Positions 54,801 to 63,703 of a DNA stretch of 64,000 nt are shown here, piece by piece. The DNA is from Enoplolaimus lenunculus (Eukaryota; Nematoda; Enoplea; Enoplida; Thoracostomopsidae): NCBI GenBank assembly GCA_030248215.1, contig JASANG010001741.1, forward strand, positions 124,001 to 188,000. Direction: 5' to 3'. Within the stretch, counting starts at the first letter, position 1. Each line of letters starts with the position of its first letter. The notes below the pieces were generated by a model. It did no database searches. It was given only the letters and a program-made list of their open reading frames with translations, and was not told the origin of the DNA. The translations under genes were made by a program, and so were the position numbers.

Positions 54801-57800
54801 CACAGCTAAAACTGCGTTTATTGAACAACGAAGCCTTGGCGTATGGCGAAATTTGACCAGAACCCCAGCGAATAAACCGGTTACTATCAGTCCGACGGTG
54901 GAAAAACACCAGATTACAATCGACGCTGGCTTGCTCAGGGTATATACGGTAAGGATTTTTGGACAATATGGTAAACTGTGTTGATTATTCGAGTAATTGT
55001 AAGGAGGTCGGCATACACGGCAACGATTGTCCGATCCGCAATAATAATACGCGTTTGAAGAGTTTACATTTTCTTTACAATCAGTTGTAAAATCGCACTG
55101 AATGCAACAGCCGTGCACGTCGAAACGTTCGTTAACCGAACACTGATTGCAAAGTGCAATTTTAGTTGCAATAAATTGCATAATTTGATCGCCGTGATTT
55201 TGCGATAAATACTGCTCAATGCTAAAGTTGTCAACTACGGGTATATATGTGTTAGAATTAGTAAACGTTACGTTGCCTACTTGTTTCAAATACGCCGGCC
55301 GTCTGCCTATCGGATGATTACCGTTAATGCGGTACTGGTAAATTTTGTAAAACGCAGAAATATGCGGTAGAGTATCATTTTCGATTTCAGATTGAAGCTT
55401 AATTCCAGTAAAATTGTTCCAAAATCGGTCGCATAATCCTGTCGCACCATAGTCGATGCAGTACTCGGCGATCAGACGGTGGAGAGCGAACGCTTGTCGA
55501 CGCACGGTTTCAGCGATTAAGCCTATCCAAAGCTCGAGATAGTCTGCGTCGAGGTCTAAAGTTTCAGATCCGTTGCAGTGTGGAAAATTGTCTAAAAGTT
55601 GTAGCAAAATGTCAACGCCCAAGCGAAAACTGAAAACATCCCCTTCGTTAAAAATTGAACGACATCAAAGGCTAATGTAAAGAACAGGGGCGAAACAGTA
55701 CTAAGCATATTCCTAAGCCTACGCCTAAGCCTAAGCCTAAGCCTAAGCGTAAGAATGAGCATATTCAATAAGCCTAAGCCTAAGCCTAAGCCTAAGCCTA
55801 AGCCAAGCAAAAATAAATTGTCTAAACCTTAAGCTTAACTCTATTCTAGTCCCACAGAAAAAAGTTCCGCCCCGATCTTTACATGGGCCACATCAACAGT
55901 AAAATGACTAAACTATACAAGCCCCCTAATTGTTAAATTAAGCTTGTATTGAGGGGCGCTCTTTCAGATCCATAAACTAGGGCAACTATCTCGAACCGAA
56001 ATAGGTATGTGATACTACATTCAGGCCCGTAGCCAGCTCAACTTGCTAGATAAGGGGGTGAAATATTCTCCAGGATGGGCATTCAGTGGTTTTCAATGAG
56101 TTACTACCAAGTTTGAAAATTCTCTAGGGGGGCCAAAATTTTTCCAGGGGGGGAGGCTGAATCGCCCTGCCCCCTCATCCTTGGCTATATATGCATTGCT
56201 AACATAGGCAAAATATATTTGGTAGCGTTCCGGTGGCGCGCGGCAATTTTTAAACGCTTAATTATGCTAAATTTCAAACTTACCAATTGTCGCCAACTTT
56301 GTACCGCTCATAAAATGTAACGAGCAATTCATCGTACATCGATGCCATAACCCAATAATATAACACAGAATATCGCCAAAAACATGATTACCAAACACGT
56401 CTTTCATTCTGGTTTCGTTGCGAGTTTCATTCAACGAAATTAAATTGATCGTTCGAGTAAAATTGTCCATGCTTACAAGCGGATCCGGTTGAGTAGCACC
56501 GGATCCCTGGCGAACTACGATTGCTCCATCGAGTCCTGTCAGTGCTGGTGTACCGTAAATTTCACTCAACACATCGTCTGACACAACGTATACACTCTTG
56601 GGACTTGTAGATTCAAAATTATCGGTTGAGTTGAACTCAAGTTCACTGTTCGAATTTGGAAACTTCTGGCGTCGCAGCAATACTTCATTGTGCATCGCAT
56701 TGAAGAACATTGTTGCTGCGTAGACGTCCATGAATAGCTGAAAAGCGAAACACCTATATAAACACGGCCCATGTTATTATTATTATAGGATCCTGTTTAC
56801 TATCGGATCCAAATGGGGCGGATTGCGTACGTCCCCACCCATCAGAATTTTTTTGTGATAAAATAGTCAGATCCATACCTTACAGTTTTTCTCCTTTAAA
56901 AAACGTTTTGGTTATAAAATAGTAAGGTCCCTGCTTCACAATTTTCCTCTAAGAAAAATTTTTGTGATAAAATGATAATGTCCCTATCTTACAATTTTTC
57001 TCTCTCAGAACATTTTTCTGTTATAAATTAATATGGTTATTAGTTCAAAAATTTTAGCTTCCGATGGAATTTTCAACCTTGCTTGCAAAGCATTAGAAAC
57101 GCTTTAAAGCCCCTCGTAAAAAGTTTTTATCCCCCCCAGCAAGGTGGGCTGACTGCGGACCTGTTGCCAGCTTGCCCTCCGTCCGAAGCTATTGAATCCG
57201 CCACTGAGTCCCTGCCCACTGGGAAAAAGCGAGACTGAGGGCCTTAGAGACTGAGAGGTTTACGGATAGGGTTAGGATTACGATTATGTTTACGTTTAGA
57301 CTTACGCTTAAGCATACGTTTTAGGCTTACGCTCAGGCTTTAGCTTCAGTTTTTGGATTGTATAATTAACATGGACCATAAAACAATAATAAATAAGCGT
57401 AAGTTAATAAATATGAAAAAATAACAATATGGAACTTTAGTACACCAAGGCGCATCACGCTGCCCTTCCGAACTTTTCAAATCCTGCATTGCTCCAAACA
57501 GTTTTTGGTTCCACATTTGGCTGCCATCTTTCAGCCCGGCCCATGTATAGAACAGGGCCGGAACAGTAGTATAAGCATATTCCTAAGCCTAAGCCGAATT
57601 TAGTGAAAATAATAGAAGCGAATACACAGGGGTGTTGTAAAAAAATCGATGGTACGAAAAGGTGATGTGATGCGAATTTTTCAAAACACAACGGTTTCGG
57701 GAGTTGCTTTTTCCTACCGACCCTTAAAACTGCCGGTTAACGTCGTACAGAACAGGGCCGTAACTCAAGTATAAACATGATCCTAAGCCTAAACCAATGC

Positions 57801-58232
57801 CTAGGTATACGAATGAGTGCATATACCTAAGCCAAAGTCTAAACTTAAGCAAAAAAATTAGTCTAAAGCGTAAGCTTACTCTACTGCGCAGTCCCGCAGA
57901 AAAATGTTCAGCTCCTGATCTTGACTTGGGCCAAATTTACCACCCCACCTCGACCTTGTGCTTACCACAAATACCGGTGTTTTCGAGCTTTTCATAGCAT
58001 CAATCGCAGTTTGAAACCGAAAATTAACATCGGTTGTTATGTGTATTATTTTATCGATACAAAACCGTACGGTGCTATTATTGTTTATGCTTGAATTAGT
58101 GTACCGTTGAACCGCGGAACTAAACTTATCTAACAGGTTTGTGCCGTACATTGTATCGTCGTAAATGATTGACACTGCAGTCCATTGCAATTTTAGCAAT
58201 ACTGCAAGAATTGCTTTGGTTTGATAAGAGTC
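51714..58232 (-). CDS. Class C GPCR (metabotropic glutamate receptor-type), 5' exons not found
   Basis: Five minus-strand exons join in frame: 57966-58232, 56284-56737, 54221 to 55629 or 55642, 52975-53142 and 51714-51820. Together they code the C-terminal part of a Venus-flytrap ligand domain, a cysteine-rich (NCD3G-like) domain, seven membrane helices and a short tail ending at TGA 51714. The hallmark after helix 7, P-x-V-Y-x(4)-R-P-E-x-N, is present (PVVYLVLLRPEHN). The cysteine-rich domain argues for the mGluR/CaSR side rather than GABA-B. Such receptors act at the cell surface, usually as dimers, and couple to G proteins. The first part of the flytrap lobe is not visible; the gene at 59112-61566 lies where it should be, so 5' exons may sit further right with that gene nested in an intron, or be lost. 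The ligand cannot be predicted. Confidence 0.85.
51875..52279. mobile_element. Family C fold-back element with two identical ends
   Basis: Left CACTGTAAATTTCAGTGAGT and right CACTGAAATTTACAGTG are the same family end in opposite orientation, and both arms run GAATGAGTT-CAATCACTCAG inward. About 405 bp, near-palindromic, in the last GPCR intron. Confidence 0.7.
52280..52534. mobile_element. Family C MITE abutting the previous copy
   Basis: CACTGTAAACTTTCAGTGAG directly follows ACAGTG of the previous element with no spacer. Ends GAATTTTTACAGTG. Bases 52535-52974 are intronic with no further feature. Confidence 0.7.
52975..53142 (-). CDS. GPCR exon: end of helix 6 and helix 7
   Basis: Between CTATTTTAG and GTTAGT, phase 1-1, 56 codons. 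Codes PIVAIGSPITSNEYKIYYL, then DGFAQLVLLLAP and VVYLVLLRPEHN. It matches the class C helix 6/7 region (F-x-P-I ... S-x-Y-K-I ... P-x-V-Y). The exon lies 1.08 kb from the previous one, across an intron with two palindromic repeats. Confidence 0.85.
53218..53293. mobile_element. Short palindromic repeat GTAGCCCAAGTCGTAATTA, copy 2
   Basis: GTAGCCCAAGTCGTAATTTA and GTAATTACGACTTGGGCTA arms around an inner GCCCAATTGCAAATTGGGC hairpin. Same family as 20985-21069. Intronic. Confidence 0.7.
53756..53806. repeat. 51-bp hairpin
   Basis: GGTAGGGTTAACGAGTGG and CCATTCGTTAACCCTACC are inverted arms of 18 bp with one mismatch around a short AT loop. Intronic in the GPCR gene. The rest of 53294-54220 shows nothing I can support. 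Confidence 0.7.
54221..55642 (-). CDS. GPCR exon: end of flytrap, cysteine-rich domain, helices 1-6
   Basis: About 470 codons. QAFALHRLIAEYC and YLKQVGNVTF close the ligand domain. The cysteine-rich domain follows (CNQCSVNERFDVHGCCIQC, CGSDNRCRVCRPPY). Helices: 1 ASIVIWCFSTVGLIVTGLF, 2 SINAVLAVTVTVCCILF, 3 from VLLCGLIWLTLS, 4 VKTIIAAIIAFDFVPIITYI, 5 FALLAWPLLLHCVAIACC, 6 ending HASNILIF. Donor GTAAGT at 54220, phase 1. The strongest acceptor (GTTTTCAG, exon start 55629) gives the wrong phase for the exon at 56284. A weaker AG gives start 55642 and restores it, so I use 55642 and flag the doubt. Confidence 0.8.
55670..55889. mobile_element. Family A hAT-like MITE with long CCTAAG runs
   Basis: GGCTAATGTAAAGAACAGGG to CCCGATCTTTACATGGGCC. 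Flanks ACATCAAA and ACATCAAC are an 8-bp duplication with one change. It lies only 28-41 bp upstream of the GPCR exon acceptor. Confidence 0.75.
56023..56190. mobile_element. Family F repeat
   Basis: GGCCCGTAGCCAGCTCAACT through CATCCTTGGCTATATATGC. Intronic in the GPCR gene. Confidence 0.65.
56284..56737 (-). CDS. GPCR exon: flytrap domain segment
   Basis: Acceptor CTTTTCAG before 56737 and donor GTAAGT after 56284; enters phase 0, leaves phase 1. Begins LFMDVYAATMFFNAMHNEV, which continues the T-P-V-F-V of the previous exon. Includes GLDGAIVVRQGSGATQPDP and MDNFTRTINLISLN, typical of the middle of the ligand domain. Glycosylation sites are frequent. Confidence 0.8.
56797..57204. mobile_element. 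Family P element with inner tandem units and a family F piece
   Basis: CTATCGGATCCAAATGGGGC and TTGAATCCGCCACTGAG are the ends. Between them lie about three decayed units of some 60 bp (TTTTTGTGATAAAATAGT, TAAGGTCCCTG) and a family F fragment at 57048-57165. Intronic. Confidence 0.5.
57225..57375. repeat. TTAGG-type repeat, third terminal type
   Basis: GGGCCTTAGAGACTGAGAGG at the left and TATAATTAACATGGACC at the right with diverged TTAGGC/TTACGC hexamers between. The same ends lie at 20497-20585. Confidence 0.45.
57538..57932. mobile_element. Two family A elements: truncated (57538-57598) and nearly full (57745-57932)
   Basis: First: GGCCCATGTATAGAACAGGG then CCTAAGCC and lost. Second: GTACAGAACAGGGCCGTAAC to CCTGATCTTGACTTGGGCC. 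Both intronic in the GPCR gene. Confidence 0.6.
57966..58232 (-). CDS. GPCR exon: flytrap domain segment
   Basis: Acceptor GAATTTCAG before 58232 and donor GTAAGC after 57966, phase 0-0, 89 codons. Codes DSYQTKAILAVLLKLQWTAV, then SIIYDDTMYGTNLLDKFSS. The D-x-Y-Q-x-x-A-I ... W-x-x-V-S-I-x-Y-x-D-x-x-Y-G pattern is that of class C ligand domains. Several N-x-S/T sites (TNSSINNNST). A family A element lies 34 bp past the donor. Confidence 0.8.
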
Positions 58233-58426
58233 CTGAAATTCGCTGATAATACATGCAACATCTGGAGCAGACAGGCACGGCAACACTTATGGTGGCAAGG
58301 ATTGCCGCCGCTAATGCGAACATCTTCGGCTCTAGAGGCTGGTTTTATGGTGGCAGAAAGGAATTCGATGTTTGGAAAATTATTTCTTGTTCCTGTAATT
58401 TTTTTGCCTCGCTGCTAGTACGTCCT

Positions 58427-58885
58427 GGCTGTAAATCCAATATATACCTCCGGCTCCGGCTCTGGGAAGTTTCGTTAACGCGCGGCTACGGCAATTTTCG
58501 TTCACCTCTGGCTCCGGATACCCTGGCCGGAGGTGATCAAAAATTACCGGAGCCGGACGTCAACGAAACTTCCAGGAGCTGGAGCCGGAGGTGAAACGAA
58601 ATTACGTAGTAAAAACCATGGTTAATTAGTTAATTTTAGTCAATATCTGCAATATGTAGTTAAGTCATGTTTCGTTTTACGCGAATTATCTGCGAAATTT
58701 CGGAAATTCTCTCCTGGAAATTGTGACAAAAATAAAACGGAACGCAATAAACAGATAAATTTTGCAAAATTATACAAAACTTCACTGCCGAAATTGCCGG
58801 ACCGTCCGGCAAAAATTCTACCGGAGCCGGAGGCCGATTTTCTGCCGGAGCCGGAGCCGCAGGCAGACTTCCGGTTGTGCCCTGA
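58427..58885. mobile_element. GGAGCC/CCGGCTCC-rich repeat, probably family H-related
   Basis: GC-rich arms CTCCGGCTCCGGCTCTGGG and GGAGCTGGAGCCGGAGGTG form an inverted repeat near 58447-58595. A second block CCGGAGCCGGAGCC ends CTTCCGGTTGTGCCCTGA at 58878. The GTTGYRCCCTG end is that of family H. The frames here are artefacts. Confidence 0.5.
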
Positions 58886-59099
58886 CATATATATTATATA
58901 TTATATATATGTGTGTACCGGAAATATAAGCGATCCACGGCGCCTAAACGATACTTTCCATGTAGCTAAAGCACTTTATATACTGGTGACGCAATTGTGG
59001 CAAATCCAAGAAATATAAATTGAGTCCATAAAAACAATAACAAAACATAATTTTGTCGTAAATTTAATTAATTCAAATTCAACAACACAACAACAAAAC

Positions 59100-59105
59100 T
59101 TTATT
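59100..59105 (-). terminator. AATAAA poly(A) signal
   Basis: Six bases after the TAA of PAN-like gene 2, implying a very short 3' UTR. Confidence 0.55.
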
Positions 59106-59111
59106 TTAAAT

Positions 59112-59323
59112 TTAGTAAACTTTTTTCGCAGTTATCCTAACTCTCACTGGCGGTGAAATGCGGACAAAATTCGAATTTTTAACCAAGTCGTCTTTGGTTT
59201 CAATTGTTCCAAGTACTGGTATACAGTAGCGACTGAGTATCACTGATTCGATCATACAAAAACTGCTCGGTGATAACGCTGATAAGCTGTATGCTGTCCA
59301 GTTCTGTGTTGGCTGGCGTGTAT
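59112..59323 (-). CDS. PAN-like gene 2, exon 2
   Basis: 70 codons including the stop: TRQPTQNWTAYSLSALSPSS, FCMIESVILSRYCIPVLG and RISPPVRVRITAKKVY. Of the three frames only this one reaches the end of the exon open, and it is the one that matches the phase-1 donor at 61097. Confidence 0.65.
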
Positions 59324-61566
59324 CTGTAAATTTAATATCAATTTTAAAACGTTACGGTTACGCTATAGTTGTCTACGGCGCCGTCTGTCGCCATCCATCG
59401 CCTGCGTCGCCGTGCGGCGCCGTTCGTCACTTGTACGGCGCCGCCCGTCACTTGTACGGCGCCGCCCGTCACTTGTACGGCGCCGCCCGTCACTTGTACG
59501 GCGCCGCCCGTCACTTGTACGGCGCCGTCCGTCACTTGTACGGCGCCGCCCGTCACTTGTACGGCGCCGCCCGTCACTTGTACGGCGCCGTCCGTCACTG
59601 TTCGCCACCATACGTTCTCGTACGTGAGTTATTTACGTACCATACCGCACGCTGATGGACGGCGCCGTAAGAGTAACGAACGGCGCCGTACGGGTAACGA
59701 ACGGCGGCGTACTGAACGCTCGAGTCCTACAGCTCGTATGTCTTGTGCACTTTTTATAGTGCTCATCCGCGTACACTGTAACTTACAATGAGTTGATTAA
59801 TCATAACTCACTCTGAGTTGAGTTGATTCCCACTCTGAGTTGAGTTGATTTTCACTCTGAGTTGAGTTGATTTTCACTCTGAGTTGAGTTGATTTTCACT
59901 CTGAGTTGAGTTGATTCTCACTCTGAGTTGAGTTGATTCTCACTCTGAGTTGAGTTGATTTTCACTCTGAGTTGAGTTGATTTTCACTCTGAGTTGAGTT
60001 GATTTTCACTCTGAGTTGAGTTGATTCTCACTCTGAGTTGAGTTGATTCTCACTCTGAGTTGAGTTGATTCTCACTCTGAGTTGAGTTGATTCTCACTCT
60101 GAGTTGAGTTGATTCTCACTCTGAGTTGAGTTGATTTTCACTCTGAGTTGAGTTGATTCTCACTCTGAGTTGAGTTGATTCTCACTCTGAGTTGAGTTGA
60201 TTCTCACTCTGAGTTGAGTTGATTTTCACTCTGAGTTGAGTTGATTTTCACTCTGAGTTGAGTTGATTTTCACTCTGAGTTGAGTTGACTCTGGGTAAGC
60301 TGATTAACTCAGAATGAATTGAATCAATTCAAAATTTTGATTTCTGATAATTCTAACTCAGACTGCCAGATTCAACACATTCTGAGTTTAAAGTCAACTC
60401 ACTGAATTTTACAGTGCAGTATTTGTTACACCGTGCATTATGTAAATACTACATGAGAAAGGATGTATGAACGTGACCGTTACCTGGTGATAGTTGCTAT
60501 GCTCATTTGGTCACAATTAAACGCTCATAACTACGGCTGGCCAGAGAAGACGCCGCTCCCATACACATCTCATGCCTCATGGCATAAAAAGTAAGAAACA
60601 CGCCACAATTCATGCCTTCCTCTAGTACTGTAGTGACCCAAATAAGAGGGGGGGACTGATATTTATTTGGCCTCTCCAGAGGTTACCTCCTGTTATTCGG
60701 TTACGGATTGTTATTTATTTTCAACCCGCCCTCCGCCACTTTTCGTTACTGATATATATCCGGTATTGCAACTATCCATTGAATAATCGTTTTTTGCCTT
60801 GCATCAAATGCTTTAAGTGCGCTTTAAAGTTTCGAACTCAACTTTATTTGGTCCTAGTCATTTATGCACTACAATCACGAATAATTGACATTTATGGACT
60901 CTAAGTAGGGTTTAGAAACTCTCTCTCTATCCGCTGACGGACTCTTATTAGGGATACGGACTCCTATTGATTGGCACTCAAAATGGGTGTTTCCCTTTTA
61001 CTACCCCCTCTCTTATTCGGGTCACTGCAGTAACAATGTCTGGTTGACAGTCGGACCAGATGCTATACACCATTTGAAATCAAATCACCCTTATTACCTG
61101 CATCACAAAATCTACTCGTTTCTACTCCTGGACGCAAACCATCTCTGCTTGGGACGTCTTGTGGAACACAAATATTTTCCGCATTTCGAAGCAAATCCGC
61201 GCTTGCTTCGAACCCAGCCGTATCGACAGAACTGCCGTCATTTCTGCACGTTATAATTATGTTAGGCATCAGACGTGCGTTATGTTGTTGCAGTATTGCA
61301 TGATTATACGCTCTTATTGCATAACCAAACGCTATGCAGTAGATTGGAAATTCAAATCGAAATATAGAACAATTTGTCTCGCAGTTGTTAGGATTCCACG
61401 CGTGGAACGTGCAGACTAACGCGATAGGAAATGTGTCCGAGCTGTGTCGGAGTCCTGGAACAGGAGGGTGGCGGTGGTAAGAATTACTCACCGGGTCAGG
61501 GGTACTCAAGGTAGCGGGTACAAGTAGTAGGCAAAGTAGGAGTGGAAGCAAGTAGCAATAGATCAT
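59112..61566 (-). CDS. Small secreted cysteine protein, PAN-like, two exons
   Basis: Exon 1 (61098-61566) starts with a signal peptide and ends in phase 1 at GTAATA. Exon 2 (59112-59323) enters with 2 bases after TTTACAG and runs to TAA, followed at once by AATAAA. The join gives about 226 residues with no stop. The mature part has CETNC-x(9)-C-I-A-F-G-Y in exon 1 and FC...RYC in exon 2, which resembles HCVWLC...C-F-S-V-G-Y and LC...RRC of the protein at 41672-42403; both look like diverged PAN/Apple folds. It is probably extracellular. The 1.77-kb intron is almost entirely a 21-bp minisatellite, a family C element with an expanded array and a family E element. Confidence 0.7.
59413..59601. 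repeat. 21-bp GC-rich minisatellite, about nine units
   Basis: Unit ACGGCGCCGCCCGTCACTTG plus T, repeated exactly every 21 bp with C/T changes. The period is divisible by three, so five overlapping artefact ORFs appear. ACGGCGCCGT also flanks the array to 59710. Intronic in PAN-like gene 2. Confidence 0.9.
59774..60416. mobile_element. Family C MITE with its inner 22-bp unit expanded to about 22 copies
   Basis: Ends CACTGTAACTTACAATGAGT and CTGAATTTTACAGTG. Between 59809 and 60292 the unit CACTCTGAGTTGAGTTGATT plus YT repeats every 22 bp, almost identical. Normal copies have one to three units. Confidence 0.9.
60628..61030. mobile_element. Family E MITE, nearly full length
   Basis: CTGTAGTGACCCAAATAAGA to TTATTCGGGTCACTGCAG, TA on both sides. 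It ends 67 bases before the 5' splice site of PAN-like gene 2. Confidence 0.7.
61098..61566 (-). CDS. PAN-like gene 2, exon 1 with signal peptide
   Basis: ATG at 61566-61564. Residues 2-20 are strongly hydrophobic (YCYLLPLLLCLLLVPATLS). Later ALVCTFHAWNPNNCETNC, FPIYCIAFGYAIRAYNH and IIITCRNDG. The donor is CAG-GTAATA; unspliced, the frame would stop 12 codons on at 61063. Confidence 0.7.
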
Positions 61567-61662
61567 GATACGAAAAAGAAATTGTTACAAAAAATAAATT
61601 AATTTGATCACATTGAGAATTCGTTATACTGTAATAATGATGTTGTTTGCGTTTTATGCTTA

Positions 61663-61850
61663 CACTGCAAAAAATGGTGTGTCAAATTGACTCTCTCTGA
61701 AATAGGCTTTTCGGGACTACACAAACTGAGTCAAATTCGACTCCGACTGAGCCAAACGTGCGACTCAGCGAATCGAATTTGGCTCTGGCGGAGTTGAATT
61801 TTGACTCAATTTGCGTAGTTCCGAAAAGCATATTTCACACAGAGTCTAAA
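61663..61850. mobile_element. Family D palindromic MITE, right end lost
   Basis: CACTGCAAAAAATGGTGTGT and GAGTCAAATTCGACTC-type blocks. The right tip is replaced where a family H element is inserted. Lies 97 bp upstream of the start codon of PAN-like gene 2. Confidence 0.65.
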
Positions 61851-61853
61851 TAC

Positions 61854-62319
61854 CAGAGTGTAAACAGATACTAAAAATAACGGAAACAGAAAATGGATAT
61901 TGAAGAATATAAGTTTTAAAAATGTGTTATTTTTCTGCCAACACAAATTAATTCGTACATATATTCACCGGCCTTTAAAAACTGTCGGATGCATCGAAAT
62001 TTTAAAAAAATTTTGACAAGATTCGTAATTTTTCTTTAATACCGAATAACTGCAGCATATTTGTAGTGAAAAATTGCGAGATATATTTTACTACGATTTA
62101 TAACTAAAAAATTTTTTGACAAACTTCGTAATTTTTCTTTAATACCGAACAATTGCAGCATATTTGTAGTCAAAAATTGCGAGATATTTTTTCTACAATT
62201 TATAACTAATTTTTAACGTAAAAATAATAGAATTTTAGTTATTTCTGTAACTCAAACAGAAACACAAACGGACGCCGATTTTTACCGAAAACGGCAACTG
62301 ATATCCTGGTTGCACCCTG
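61854..62319. mobile_element. Family H hAT-like MITE with inner tandem duplication
   Basis: CAGAGTGTAAACAGATACTA to TATCCTGGTTGCACCCTG. Flanks CTAAATAC and CTAAATGC are an 8-bp duplication with one change. About 100 bp (TTCGTAATTTTTCTTTAATA, ATTGCAGCATATTTGTAGT) is repeated in tandem inside. Confidence 0.75.
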
Positions 62320-62571
62320 CTAAATGCTACCGTGTTTTAGTTTGCGTACGTATAATTTTTAACATAAATAACAAAGATAAAGCTTGAGACGTACCTACGC
62401 AATTGAAATAACGTGCAATTTGTGGATTTTAAACAATTTGTTGTCAAAAGTTAGTGATTCAGTTTCTTTTTAATATCTTTGCAAGCAATTTACTCAAAAG
62501 TTTAAACTACACAGGGCGGTGATTTGTCAAGCCATAAGGCAGATGCGCATCCATACACTTAGCCATCGTGG

Positions 62572-62730
62572 ATGCCAACGAATTTAGAGGGTCTTGAGGT
62601 CCGGCTAATTCCGCCGGAGGGTTCCGAGGAATTGTGGAACATTGAAAATGCACATTTTTATAACAAGCGACTAGAAAGTTTACACAGTGATAAGCTCAAT
62701 ACGACAAATCAGTGCTTAGTTTACTTGTAA
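62572..62730 (+). CDS. Unidentified 52-codon ORF
   Basis: ATG 62572 to TAA 62730: MPTNLEGLEVRLIPPEGSEE, then LWNIENAHFYNKRLESLH and KLNTTNQCLVYL. Composition is protein-like and the local GC content is higher than the surroundings. A second plausible stretch (62790-62933, VAKCFSPLRPIEGIVHHVAP) follows in another frame, so it might be part of a spliced gene. No family recognised and no promoter or poly(A) evidence. Confidence 0.3.
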   Translation: MPTNLEGLEVRLIPPEGSEELWNIENAHFYNKRLESLHSDKLNTTNQCLVYL

Positions 62731-62944
62731 TCGGTATTTTTTGGGCATTTTTTGAAAAAAAAGTATCGAAAGTAGCTAATTTTGGACTGGATGTAGCAAA
62801 ATGTTTTAGTCCACTAAGACCAATAGAGGGGATCGTACACCACGTCGCCCCACCCCTTATCATCGTCCTTGAACGTTACAAACAACTTCAAGACCGACGC
62901 AACATTTATAAACTACGAAAGTGTCACTGCTAGATTTGTTCAAA

Positions 62945-63372
62945 TTACCATCAAAAATTCTACCGCAGACAGGATTTTAAATTTTTGCCGGAGTCATGGG
63001 CGCATTCTGGTTGTACCCTGATACCAAGAGTGAAACGAACCATTATTCTCTAAGTATACCGTAATAACGCAGGGTAAATAGTCGAAATGTTAGGTTGGTA
63101 AAAAATTGCAAACTTTGACCCGCGCTTTGAAAATCTTCCGCGTCTACGATTTCGGTCCATGTAAAAATCAGGAGCGAACAGTATTTGTGTTGAAAAGCAT
63201 AAGCTTTCAGACTAATTTTTTTGCTTAGGCTTAGGTCTTGGTATAAGCTCATTCTTACGGTACCGCCGGTTCCGCTTTACGCTTTTCAGAAATAACCAAC
63301 TCGCTAGCTGAATTGATTAATCAACTTATGACAATTTACAGTGTACTGTAGCGGCACTGTTATATTATTGGC
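62945..63372. mobile_element. Family H end fragment and a family A element interrupted by a family C piece
   Basis: 62945-63021 ends CGCATTCTGGTTGTACCCTG. 63154-63372 is a family A copy (GGTCCATGTAAAAATCAGGA to TATTATTGGCC) whose middle, 63286-63343, is a family C end (AATTGATTAATCAACTTATG to ACAGTG). Confidence 0.5.
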
Positions 63373-63703
63373 CAACAATTTATAAACTTGAGACTTTTAC
63401 AGGGTAAAATCCAGGCTAATCCTACAACGAGACTATGCACAGTGTTAATAGGTACTGATATCAGGTTAAAAATTGACTTTCTCAAATGTTCACAAAATAA
63501 ACACTGTTTCTTAATGGTAAAAACATTCCCCTCGCGACCATTTCTGACCAAAAAACTTTACTTACACCTGTCTCCGGTTGAAATTCTGTTTTGATCCTTT
63601 GCTTCTGGCATATTAAGTTTTTTAAAATTTAAGCCGTAATCTGTTAGGTACGCTATTCTAATTCTAGGTCTTCAGACAGAATGGTTTATGGTATTGTTTC
63701 AAC

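Noticed and set aside
54047-54984. Plus-strand ORFs opposite the GPCR exon
   Set aside because: They are shadows of the strongly supported minus-strand coding exon.
59344-59791. Five overlapping ORFs (TGGAVQV, RRRPSLV and similar)
   Set aside because: A 21-bp repeat has no stop in several frames on both strands. They are period artefacts inside an intron.
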